This document shows positions 53,272-63,700 of a stretch of DNA of 64,000 bases, one piece after another. The notes under the pieces are model-generated. The model worked only from the letters and a program-made list of their open reading frames with translations, did not search any database and had not been told where the DNA came from. Source of the stretch: Verrucomicrobiota bacterium (lineage in GTDB: Bacteria; Verrucomicrobiota; Verrucomicrobiia; Verrucomicrobiales; DEV007); NCBI GenBank assembly GCA_963205275.1, contig CAUJIH010000103.1:62001-126000 (forward strand), in the 5' to 3' direction. The translations under genes and the position numbers were made by a program. Within the stretch, counting starts at the first letter, position 1. Each line of letters begins with the position of its first letter.

Positions 53272-53865
53272 ATGAAACTCCGTCTCCCCTCCCTCGCCTT
53301 CCTGCTGACTTGTGCGATCCTCTCCGCTCCTCTCATTTATTCCGACGATGCCGTCGATGCGAAATTCCAGCTAAAAGACCTCACCGGAGCCGAGGTCGCT
53401 CCTCTCGATCCTGCCGGAAAAAAGGCGAGCGTGCTCTTCTTCATCTCCCCCTACTGTCCCACGTCCAATACCTTCGCCCCGGAGATGGTTGCGATCGCGA
53501 AAGATTTTCACGCAGACTTCGCCTTTCGCTACATCCACGCTGATCCGAGTGTGAGCGAGGCAGATCGGAAGCAACATGCGTCGATGATGGAACTGGCGGA
53601 CCCGGTATTCGAAGATACGAAGCAGGTGTTGGCGAAACATTTCGGAGCCAAAACAACTCCCGAAGCCGTGGTCGTCTCGCCCGAGGGAAAAGTCCTCTAT
53701 CAGGGACGGATCAACGACCTCTACCTCGGCCCCACCAAACGTCAGCGCGAGGTGAAAACGCACGATCTGCGGGATGCACTATCCGCCATCCGAGACGGAA
53801 GGCCGGTCGCTCATCCCTCAGTCGAGGCCGTCGGATGTAAAATTCCCTACCCTGCAGCACAGTGA
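53272..53865 (+). CDS. Secreted redoxin-type thiol protein
   Basis: 197 residues with a signal peptide (LAFLLTCAILSAPLIYS). Peroxiredoxin/redoxin-like fold: KDLTGAEVAPLDPAGKKASVLFF, then SPYCPTSNTFAPEM (the peroxidatic Cys position), and TTPEAVVVSPEGKVLYQGRINDLYL. The C-terminal SVEAVGCKIPY motif is typical of planctomycete and verrucomicrobial relatives. It overlaps the GTG-start option of dgt. Substrate unknown. Confidence 0.8.
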   Translation: MKLRLPSLAFLLTCAILSAPLIYSDDAVDAKFQLKDLTGAEVAPLDPAGKKASVLFFISPYCPTSNTFAPEMVAIAKDFHADFAFRYIHADPSVSEADRKQHASMMELADPVFEDTKQVLAKHFGAKTTPEAVVVSPEGKVLYQGRINDLYLGPTKRQREVKTHDLRDALSAIRDGRPVAHPSVEAVGCKIPYPAAQ

Positions 53866-53888
53866 TCCCCTCCCGAGGCGGAGACGAC

Positions 53889-55169
53889 ATGGCGAATCAC
53901 TTTTATCAGGCAGCTGACTCCGAGCGCGCCATTCAAGATGGCATTTCCCAGCCTGGCGAGCACCGCAGTGCGTTCCAGATGGATCGCGACCGCATTATTC
54001 ACTCGGGTTCCTTTCGTCATCTCCAGAACAAAACTCAGGTATTCTTCAGCGGCGAATACGATTTCTATCGCACCCGACTGACTCATTCGATCGAAGTAGC
54101 CCAGATCGGGCGCAGCTTGTGCGACTACCTCAACCGCAGCTCGGAGCTGCTCGGACCAGAGTTTTTTATCGATTCCGACCTCGTGGAGGCCTGCTGTCTC
54201 GCTCACGATATCGGGCACCCACCCTTCGGTCATACGGGCGAGCGGGCACTTCACCGTCTGATGTCGTCGTGGGGTGGATTCGAAGGCAATGCACAGACGC
54301 TGCGCATTCTGGTGAAATTCCACTTTCACTCAAATCGGGGCATGAACCCCACTCGTGCTCTGATCGGAGGAATCCTGAAATACAAAACCCTGTACGGAGA
54401 AGTGCAGAACCAGAAAAATCACTTTCTCTACCCGGACCAGGCTTCCTTGCTAGATTTCGCGCTCATGGAGCAGGAATTCCCCGACTCGCTCCCTCCGGGA
54501 AAAGAGCGCAACAGCTTCCGCTCCATCGAATGCCAGATCATGGACTGGGCGGATGATACAGCCTACTCACTGCACGACATCACTGACGGAGTCGAGGCTG
54601 GCTTCATCAATACTGATCGCCTGTCGCGATGGGCGGAGGCCACCGAACTCACTCCGCATCAAGAAAAGAAATTTTCCGACCTGTGTGCCGCCATTCGGGA
54701 AAGGCGCGTCGAGCCAATCATTGGACGGAAAATCGGAGAGTTCATCCGGGCAGCCCAGCTCCATCCGGTTCCTCACGGAGCCTTCCTCTCTGACCTCACT
54801 TCCCGCCACGCTTTCTATCTGGCGATTGATCCAGCGATCCGAGAGGAATGCGATCTCTATAAGAAAATCGCCTTCGATCTGGTATTCCAAAGTCAGCAGC
54901 TCCAGCAACTCGATTGGAAATATGAGCATATCCTGAATCGTCTCTTCGAAGTGCTGGCTGATCTCTACATCTACGGAAGCCATCCCGGTGAAGTCAATTT
55001 TCACCTGCTCTCACAGGAAGACGAAGCTCGCTTAGAATTCTGCTCTACCGAGGCGGATCGCGCTCGCATCATATGTGACACACTCGCGAGAATGACCGAC
55101 GGAGTCGCCACGCGCACCTACCGCCGCCTCTTCGATGCAAACTTTGGATCGATTCTCGATTTCGTGTGA
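53889..55169 (+). CDS. dgt: Deoxyguanosinetriphosphate triphosphohydrolase-like protein
   Basis: 426 residues, HD-domain dGTPase family. Motifs: RTRLTHSIEVAQIGRSLC, LAHDIGHPPFGHTGERALHRL, and MDWADDTAYSLHDITDG. It hydrolyses dNTPs to nucleosides and triphosphate, regulating dNTP pools or acting in phage defence in some bacteria. The start is ATG 53889 with a GGAG ribosome site; GTG 53862 overlaps the previous stop and is an alternative. Confidence 0.88.
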   Translation: MANHFYQAADSERAIQDGISQPGEHRSAFQMDRDRIIHSGSFRHLQNKTQVFFSGEYDFYRTRLTHSIEVAQIGRSLCDYLNRSSELLGPEFFIDSDLVEACCLAHDIGHPPFGHTGERALHRLMSSWGGFEGNAQTLRILVKFHFHSNRGMNPTRALIGGILKYKTLYGEVQNQKNHFLYPDQASLLDFALMEQEFPDSLPPGKERNSFRSIECQIMDWADDTAYSLHDITDGVEAGFINTDRLSRWAEATELTPHQEKKFSDLCAAIRERRVEPIIGRKIGEFIRAAQLHPVPHGAFLSDLTSRHAFYLAIDPAIREECDLYKKIAFDLVFQSQQLQQLDWKYEHILNRLFEVLADLYIYGSHPGEVNFHLLSQEDEARLEFCSTEADRARIICDTLARMTDGVATRTYRRLFDANFGSILDFV

Positions 55170-55238
55170 ACGGATGGGCATGACCATTTCGGCGTAGTTG
55201 CGTCGATTCCGCCTCTATCCATTTTTGTCCGGATACGT

Positions 55239-55244
55239 TATAAA
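55239..55244 (+). promoter_or_regulatory. -10-like box before the secreted hydrolase
   Basis: TATAAA ends 6 bases before the ATG at 55251; the -35 region is weak (TATCCA at 17 bases). The message may be leaderless. Confidence 0.4.
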
Positions 55245-55250
55245 AGAAGA

Positions 55251-56399
55251 ATGCGCTTCCGATGCTCTCGTTTTTCTCTGTTTCTCGCTTCACTTTTTCT
55301 GCTCGGCTCTTTGACACCCCGACAAGCCGCAGCAAATGACCTTCCCGAAACTCTACGCCCGTACTTTTCTCCTCCGACAGAGTATCGGGATCAACTCGGT
55401 AGCTTTCGCAGCCCCCTGAAATTTCTCGATGGATCGACCGTAAAGAACGAAGACGACTGGACGAGGCGACGGAAGGAAATTCTCGATCAGTGGACCGGGC
55501 TGATGGGGCAATGGCCTCCGCTGATTACAGAACCCAAGGTCGAAACTCTCGACAGCGTGACACTGGAGGGTGGACTCGTCCGCCAGCACGTGCGCTTCCT
55601 CTGGACGCCAAAGGAAATGACTAACGGCTATCTTTTCATCCCGGCCAACACGACGGCCCCGCGCCCGGCAGTCCTGACTGTCTTTTACGATCCGGAAACA
55701 GCAGCGGGGATGAATGATAAGCAAAACCGCGACTTCGCCATTCAGCTGGCACGACGAGGTTTTATCACTCTGTCCATCGGCACCACGGAGGCGAGCGAGC
55801 GCAAGGAATACTCACTCTACTGGCCTTCGATTGAAAATGCGGAAGTGCAGCCACTCTCCATGCTAGGCTACGCGGCGGCGAACGCTTGGTATGTGCTGGC
55901 TTCACGACCCGAGGTGGATTCCACCCGCATCGGAGTGATGGGACACTCCTTCGGCGGGAAATGGGCCATGTTTGCCTCGTGTCTATTTGATCGCTTCGCG
56001 TGCGCTGTGTGGAGCGATCCCGGCATCGTGTTTGATGTGCGTCCCAGCGTGAACTACTGGGAACCTTGGTATCTCGGCTACTATCCCAAGCCTTGGCGGC
56101 AGCGGGGAGTTCCCACGGCTGAAAACCCGGCGCATGGCCTCTATCCCAAGCTGCTCGCCGAAGGCCGTGACTTACATGAACTGCATGCACTGATGGCACC
56201 GCGTCCATTTCTGGTATCCGGCGGCTCTGAGGATACGGCCGCTCGCTGGCCTGCGCTCAATCATGCAATCGCCGTAACCCGCGTGCTGGGGTATGAAAAT
56301 CGCGTGGCCATGCAGAATCGCCCCGACCACTCGCCGACCCCGGAATCGAATGAGATCGCCTACCAGTTTCTTGAACACTTCCTGCAACCCGCGAAATAA
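55251..56399 (+). CDS. Secreted alpha/beta hydrolase
   Basis: 382 residues with a signal peptide (FSLFLASLFLLGSLTPRQAA). The hydrolase core has the nucleophile elbow GHSFGG (S233) and a late catalytic His in RPDHSPTP. It resembles acetyl xylan esterase or prolyl-peptidase-type enzymes of the Verrucomicrobia. The N-terminal part (YRDQLGSFRSPLKFLDG) is an extra segment. Substrate unknown; probably esterifed polysaccharide or peptide. Confidence 0.82.
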   Translation: MRFRCSRFSLFLASLFLLGSLTPRQAAANDLPETLRPYFSPPTEYRDQLGSFRSPLKFLDGSTVKNEDDWTRRRKEILDQWTGLMGQWPPLITEPKVETLDSVTLEGGLVRQHVRFLWTPKEMTNGYLFIPANTTAPRPAVLTVFYDPETAAGMNDKQNRDFAIQLARRGFITLSIGTTEASERKEYSLYWPSIENAEVQPLSMLGYAAANAWYVLASRPEVDSTRIGVMGHSFGGKWAMFASCLFDRFACAVWSDPGIVFDVRPSVNYWEPWYLGYYPKPWRQRGVPTAENPAHGLYPKLLAEGRDLHELHALMAPRPFLVSGGSEDTAARWPALNHAIAVTRVLGYENRVAMQNRPDHSPTPESNEIAYQFLEHFLQPAK

Positions 56400-56515
56400 A
56401 TCAAGCACACCGTCTAGCTTCCCATCTCTTCCCCGTTTTTTCAAGACTAGCGCGAAGTGAGTGGAGCAGGATGCCTATCAAAGCTTTACCCTAGCTCCAC
56501 TTTCAGAACTGACGC

Positions 56516-56644
56516 TTATTTTCGTTCGCAAGGCCCGTACTTACGTTCTTTTTGACAAAAGGTCTCCACCACACTTCCGCAGTAGGATTCGCCGCCGAAA
56601 ACTTTCTGTCTGCACTTCGGGCAGGATATCTCGATAATCGCCAT
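56516..56644 (-). CDS. Small Cys-rich protein, possible zinc ribbon
   Basis: A 42-residue frame, MAIIEISCPKCRQKVFGG to KYGPCERK, with Cys at 8, 11, 22, 30 and 39. The C-P-K-C motif at the start and the later cysteines suggest a metal-binding mini-domain. Size, composition and the absence of overlap favour a real gene. No Shine-Dalgarno sequence is seen. The function is unknown. Confidence 0.45.
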   Translation of the reverse strand: MAIIEISCPKCRQKVFGGESYCGSVVETFCQKERKYGPCERK

Positions 56645-56693
56645 GATCTAATCGGAAGTCCGCAATTCTTATCTTGAACGAAAGCCGCGAAGC

Positions 56694-56699
56694 TATAAT
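56694..56699 (+). promoter_or_regulatory. -10 box TATAAT before the FAD oxidoreductase
   Basis: A perfect TATAAT, 16 bases before the ATG at 56716. The -35 is weak: TTGAAC would be only 14 bases away. It makes the upstream TTG start at 56674 unlikely. Confidence 0.4.
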
Positions 56700-56715
56700 A
56701 AAGATCGATGATTCA

Positions 56716-57717
56716 ATGAAGAGAATTGCTTCTATACGATCAGTTCCAAGAAAGTTCGTGTTGAGATCACCTAACAACACTTTCATTCTCGCTCTCATTT
56801 TCGGTATTTTTCCCATTCTGTGCGATGCGGAGCCTGTTGATCTGGTGGTGTATGGGGGAACTCCCGCCGGGATTGCATCAGCCGTCGTCGCCGCTCGCGA
56901 AGGACTCTCCGTCACTCTGATCGAGCCGACGAAATGGGTTGGCGGGATGGTGGCGAGCGGTCTGAGCAGGACAGATAAAGGACGGGAAGAGACAATCGGA
57001 GGCTTCGCCCAAGAGTTTTTAATGCGTGCCGCTGCGATAAAACCGGACACTCCCTTGTGGTATGCCGAGCCGCATGTGAACCTAGAGACCTTTCAGACGA
57101 TGCTTCAGAGCGCCGGAGTTCGTGTGATCACGGATCAGGCTCTAAAATGCGTGGAAAAGCGGCGACCCCGCATTGTGTCTATCACTACAGTCGATGAAAT
57201 CCTCCATCAGGCTCGCGTTTTTATCGATGCCAGCTATGAGGGCGACCTGATGGCGGCAGCCAAGGTTAGCTACACCGTCGAGCGAGAAAGTCGAGAGCAA
57301 TACGGAGAATCGCTCGCCGGATATCACCCCATGCCTATCCGCCCTCGCACCGCCGAGGTGATTGCATCCCTCAGCCCCAGCCTCGACGGCAGTGGACCGT
57401 CCTACATCCACGGGACTCCGATCTCGATTCCCGGTCGGGATGAAGACGGGAATCCACTGTACGGCGTTTTTGCCAATCCCGGCCTGGAACTAGGAGCCGC
57501 CGATCACCGGACGCAGTCCTACAACTTCCGGCTCTGCGTCACGCGACGTCCGGGCCGTTTCCCACGCTTCCGAATCTCCGACCCCTTGTCCCGACGCCCA
57601 TGGGCATTTTGCCCGTGCGACAGCCAGCCTGCCGCAGCGTTCAGGCGATGCCAAGGACAGCCGTTGAATCCCATAGGTACTGCTAACGATCATCCCAACT
57701 CGTCTAGAACCCCATGA
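56716..57717 (+). pseudogene. Truncated FAD-dependent oxidoreductase
   Basis: The frame starts at ATG 56716 with a signal-like helix (FILALIFGIFPILCDA) and the FAD-binding VDLVVYGGTPAGIASAVVAAREG, then GGMVASGLSRTD and FIDASYEGDLMAAAKVSYTVERES. Relatives of this FAD_oxidored family are about 550 residues. The recognisable sequence stops near residue 276 (QSYNFRLCVT, about 57543). From there the frame continues with Arg/Pro-rich, non-family sequence to 57717. Loss of the second half by insertion or deletion is likely. A palindromic element lies at the break. Confidence 0.7.
57596..57614. repeat. Overlapping palindromes at the FAD oxidoreductase break
   Basis: GCCCATGGGC (57596-57605) and GGGCA-TTT-TGCCC (57602-57614) overlap. 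A GACAGCC motif occurs twice nearby (57619 and 57656). The segment 57590-57665 looks like a dispersed palindromic repeat, and it sits where family homology ends. Genome copies must be counted to confirm. Confidence 0.4.
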
Positions 57718-60700
57718 ATGCGACCACAAACCTGTATGCGAGAGCGATCCGCTCTTTAACCGCCGTTTTTCTCACGGCTTGCTTCGCCTTCGGGCTAATA
57801 GCTGATGCGGACGGCTTTGATCCCGAGAAAAAGGCGTATGGGTTTCCCAATCCATACGCCTTGGATTGGGTCGAGGACTTTCAGCCGGGACCATATGTCA
57901 GCTCTCGATGGGGAGTTTGGGAGAGTTCCGAGTATCCCACGGTGGCACCGCTATGGAGCAATGGACTTTCCTACGAGACCATGATGTTCTACACCAATTG
58001 GAACAAGAATCCGAGCGAATCGATTCTAATTCGAGATATGAAGAATCCAGTATACTTGCGGCTGGGTTCCATCTCGTACCGAGGGTCGCAAATGCAGTCT
58101 CAAAAACAAATATATTTGGACTACAATCCAGGAGAACCGGTTAAAGGCTACAACCTCTTTCGACAGTTGAATTTCTGGAAGCTCCAAAATGGGACCAATT
58201 ATCCCTTGCGAGCGCTGAACAAGACGACCTATACCACTGGCTCTTTGATCGATGCTGAGAAAATTGTAATTCTTGTTCATGGATGGAACCCGGGGTCGGA
58301 GAACGATCCCTACGGCGCATCCAATGAATGGAAATCGTTGACGTCCGCATTGAGAGATCTCCAGGACTCAAGTGACTGGAAGTTTTTCTGCTACTATTGG
58401 GAAGACGATGCGGACACCGGAGGGAGGATTCTAGGGGATCGGGAATTCTATCGCGAAGGCTTCGTCAACGGGATCGAAGCGGCTGAGAATGCCCTGCAGC
58501 ATGGAGTACATCTCGGTTCCGAAATTTTCAAGAATCATCCAAACCTCCAACGCGTTCACTTTGTGTGTCATAGCGCCGGGACGTGGGTCGCCCGTGCTGC
58601 AGCCGGGTATCTCCGCAATAAGGACCGACCTGCGAAATCAGCAGGGATTTCAACCCCGCTAACCGTTCAAGTTACTTTGTTGGACCCGTTCATACCAGGA
58701 GTTGAAAACGATCAGTATATAGATGATTCGAACTTGGAAAAATCGGAAATTGACAAGCTGAGCGACTTCGCCGCCGATAACAATGATATCTTCAGGATCT
58801 TTCGCCTTGAGAATTTCCACATCTCTGGGGACATCACGGATCGAGAGCATAACGCTACAAGTCAAAATTTCTCGTGGCCGTTCTCAAATTCGATCAATCT
58901 CGATGTCAATCAGTTTTTCGATATTCAGAAAATATATCTTTACGGGCATAGCATGCCAATTCAATTTTTCGCGAATTCGGTTCGAAATTCATCGGGAGTG
59001 GCGGGATGGAAGGACAGCATGTTCATGCGAGAACCTTTCATTGCTCGTGTCACTCAGTCTCATTCGGGTCCCGTCGGTGTCGGGCAGCGAGTCGAATTCA
59101 CGGTGGAGGCAACCACCCGGCGAGCCGATGCCTTGGGCGAAACGCCGTCGATCAGCTACCAGTGGTTTAAATCCGGCAGCCCGATTCCCGGCGCGACGAG
59201 CAGGACGCACGTCATTTCTTCGGTCCAGGCCGCTGACGCCGGAGCATACGTGTGTCGCGTAAGGTCTTTCAATCTTGATGCTTACACGAAGAAGGAACAG
59301 GGGCTTCTCACCATCGTCGGCCAGACCAACGTGCCCCGCATCACGAGCATCTCGCCCTCCCCCTTGCAGGCCCTGCCGGGTTCGCAGACCCAGGAGATGA
59401 CCATCACGGGCACCGGTTTCTCCGGCAGCAGCACGCTCGTCTTCACCAGCCCGTCTGGCGAGGAGATTCCCAGCAACGCGTCGCGCTTCGTCAGCCGCAG
59501 CGCCACACAGATCCGCTACAACATCGCCGTGGCAGGCGATGCGGGTCCATGGCAGGTCAGGGTCGTGGAGGGTGCCATCCCCTCGCCTCCCCACACCTTC
59601 CTCGTGGGATCCTCGACGCAGCTCGCCACGGGCACCTTGCAGTCACTCGAGATCTCGGGGGCGGCGTACGTGAACGAGGGGACAACGTCCCTCTACAGCG
59701 CCATCGCCAGCTACACGAACGGAGCTACTAAGGCGGTGAACGCCACTTGGTCGCGGGTCGCCGGCACGGCGGCCACCATCTCCGCTGGGCAACTCACGGC
59801 GGGCTCGGTGAGCGGTACCTCGACCGTCGTCATTCGCGCCGCCTACACCGAGGGCGGTGTCGCGAAAGAGGCGCAGATGACGGTCGCCATCCTCGACACC
59901 ACAACGCAGCCCCAGCAGCAGACGACTGCGGCGGAGTTGCTCCGCAACGGCGACTTCGAGGCGGGCAACGACTACTGGAGCCTCTCCAATGCGGTCGTCT
60001 CCAGCGGCGTGTTCCCCTATGCGGGTCAGCGCTACGCCGTCCTCGGGGAAACGCACAACGCCAACGACACCCTCGCGCAAACCGTAGCCATCCCGTCCGG
60101 CAGCGGAACCGTGAGTCTGAGCTTCGCGCTGAACATCACCTCGGAGGACCAGGGGACGGTGGCTAACGATACCTTCACCGTATCGCTGAGGAATCCGAAC
60201 ACGGGCGCACCGCTGTCCACCCTGTTCATCGCCTCGAACCGCGACCGGAATCCCGGGGCGGGAAGGAACTTCTACCAGACCCGTCGCTTCGACCTCGGCG
60301 CGTTCAAGGGGCAGACCGTCCGCCTCCAGTTCGCGGCGACGACGAACGCCACCCTCTCCACTTCGTTCCGCGTCGATCAGGTCTCGATCTCCCGCGAGAC
60401 GACCTCCACCGTCACGCCCACTGTCGACTCCCTCACCATTGAGGGACCGGCCATCGTCGACGAGAGCAGCGAGACGGTCTACTCGGCCTACTCGATCCAG
60501 TCCGACGGTCGGAAGGTGCGCGTCACTCCGACCTGGTCCGAGGATTCCTCGAAGGCGAGCATCGACGCAAACGGGAAGCTGAAGACCTTCTCGGTCAGCG
60601 GCGACCAGCAGGTGCAGGTGCAGGCTGAATACCGCTCGGGCAGCGAGTGGCGCACTGCCACCAAATCGGTGACGATACGGGACCTGGACCTGAACACGAC

Positions 60701-63700
60701 GCAGCAGTACACGCTCAACGTCATTCCAGCCGCGAATGGATCGGTGAAGGTCTCTCCACCCCAGTCCTTCTTCTCGGAGGGAACGAGAGTCACGCTGACC
60801 GCCGTCCCTGACTCGGGCTACGAATTCATGGAGTGGAGCCGAGATCTCGGCGGGGTTGGCATCACTTCGTATCTCAAGATGAACGGTAACAAGGTGGTCG
60901 AGGCCCACTTCCGCCCTCTCCCCGTGGGCACGGGATCGGTGCGGGTCGAGATCCTCCCACAGGCGGCGGCGGAGATGGGCGCACGATGGCGCCTGGAGGG
61001 TTCTAGCGCATGGCAGGCATCGGGCACCACGCTGTCGGCCCTGCCACTCGGCCCGGCTCAGATTGAGTTCTCCTACCTCGACGGCTGGATCACACCGCCC
61101 GCTCGAAGTATCACCGTGCTGGAGGGGCGCGGCCTCGGCTTGATCGGCGAATACGGCGCGAACAGCAGCGCTCCCTTCGTCGAGTCGATTTCACCCTCCA
61201 GCGGCCCGGTCGAGGGGGGAACCCAGGTCGTCATCACCGGGGGCGGTCTCGACCGGATCTCCTCGGTTCGCTTCGGCTCCGCTCCCGCAGCCCGTATCGA
61301 TGTGATCAACCCGTCCCGGGTTCTCGCCGTGACGCCTCCCGGCCCTGGCTACGGGACCGTCTCCGTCACTGTCGAGGCGGGCGGACAGGTCTTCGAACGG
61401 CGGAACGGGTTCACCTACGCAACCGCCCAGGGCGAAAACATGGAGCTGCTGGGGCAGGTCGGTGGCGGGGTGGGAGCCATCGATGTGAAGGGAGACTACG
61501 CCTATCTCAGCTTGGGGCCTTCGTTGGTCGTCGTCGATGTTCGGAACAAGGCGGCCCTCGCCGAAGTCGGGCGCATCCCAATGGCGTCGAATATCCGCGA
61601 TCTTGCCCTGCACGGCAGCCACGTCTTCGCTGTGCCCTACGAAGGCGGGATTCAGGCCGTGGACGTCGCCGACGTCCGGTCCCCCCGTCTCGTCGCCGCC
61701 ATTCCCACGACGGGCGAAGCTCTCTCGGTTACAAGCGTCGGAGGCTACGTTCTCATCGGCGACAGCGCGGAGGGTCTGATCGTGATCGATGCGCAAAATC
61801 CCGCCTCCCCGAGAATCGTCCACCGCGTGCCCCTGCCTGGGCGGCCCAACGACCTCGAAATCGTCCAGCAAGGCGGCAGGACCCTCTGCCTCGTCGCCGC
61901 AGAGTCGGCGGGCCTAATGATTCTGGACGTGACCAATCCGGCGGCGGCCACCATACTGGGGAACTCCTCGGTAGGGGCGGACGCCTATGGGGTCACCTCG
62001 GATGGGACCTACGCCTACGTCGGCTGCTTTTGGTCGAACGGCGGTCTTCATGTGGTGCGGATTTCCAATCCGGCGGCGCCGGTCCACATCGCCAATTTTC
62101 CCCCCAATTTCATGACGGATGTCGCCCGGTCTGGATCGACGGTCTGGGGAGTAGACAGTCAGCTTTGTTCGGTCAATGTCACCAATCCGGCGAATCCGGT
62201 GAGAGAGTCGGTTCTGGATCTCAGTGGAAACACCAGTGGTAAAAGATGCCGCTACGAATCCGGCTTCCTTTATGTCGCATCGGGGATGGGAGGGTTGGAG
62301 GTCTTCGACACTTCCAATCCCCTTCTGCCGGTGCTCCGAGGCCGCTTTCGTGCCCCCTTCGGATGGGCTCAGCAAGTCCGCGTGTCCGGCGATCACGCCT
62401 ACGTCGCTGCCGACTTCGAGGGCCTTCAAGTGGTCGATGTGCGGGACTCGATTCGGCCCGTTGTGGTCGGTCAGGCCGCTTCCGACGGTCAGGCCGAAAC
62501 CGTTGAGGTATCGGGAAACCATGCCTTCGTCACAAATGCCGGTGGAAATGTCGACCTATTTTCCGTCACAGTTCCTTCGGCACCGTCGAAACTCGTTACT
62601 CACAAGGGTTTTTGGGCTTTGGGAACGCTGGTTTCCTCAAATCGCTTCTATCTGTATGGGAGTGACTACAATCAGAATGGATCACCATCCATACCAATGA
62701 TCGGAATCTACGATCTTGCCAATCCGGTGAGCTTCTCCCGCGTCGGCGGACTCGCACTCTCCACCTCCTACATTTGGAGGGGCTCTTATTCGAATTCGAA
62801 AATATTCGGAGCCCATTCGACGACGGGACAATTCTCCTTTATCGACGTTGCGACCGACAGCTCTCCAAGCGTCGTCCACACCGGAATTCATGGGACCACC
62901 GTAACGAGAGACATTGTAACGCATGGGAACTTCGCATACTTGGCACTGGACATGGGAGGTGTGAAAGTCCTCGACATCTCCAACCTTTCGAATCCAACGG
63001 AGGTCCGCACCTTTGCCGACGAGACCCTCCAAGCATTCAGCCTCCATGTCGACGCAGAAACTCTCTACGTCGCCGCCTGGGGTATGGGTATGGGAGTCCA
63101 CGCCTACGATCTGGGCGATCCTTCCGATCCGAAGCTGGAAGCCTTCTACAGAACGCCAAGCCTACCGCGTCACATCGATACGGCGGGCGACAAGGTCTAT
63201 GTCGCCGATTCGAACGCCGGGCTGCTGATATTGCGTCATCACGACGTCCGTCCCCCGACGCTGACAATCACTTCGCCGGCGACGGGTGGGGCGATCACGT
63301 CCTTGGAACCCACGATCTCCTTGGCCGGAAGCGCATCCGACAATCGCGGCGTCTCCAAGGTCTACTGGACTAGCGACCGGGGTAGGAGCGGCGTAGCCAT
63401 CGGGACGGAGACGTGGCAGATCCCGGGGATCGAGCTCGAGGACGGCGTCAACGAGATCATCGTTACGGCGATCGATGCTGCGGGGAACGTCGCCACGGGA
63501 ACGCTCGAAGTTGCCTTCGAGGAGCGCCGTCCCACGCTCACTAGCCCGTCCGAGGTATCCCTGAGCGTCGGCACCGAAACGTCCTTCGCCCTCACTGCAT
63601 CGCAAAACCCGACGCGATTCTTCGCCGAGGGTCTGCCGGAGGGCCTCGTCTTGGACGAGGAGACCGGCGTGATTTCCGGCGTCCCTCTCGATGACGGCTC

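Noticed and set aside
59643-60908. 421-codon minus-strand frame
   Set aside because: It lies wholly inside the giant plus-strand gene; its sequence has no recognisable domain, and high GC makes long antisense frames likely.
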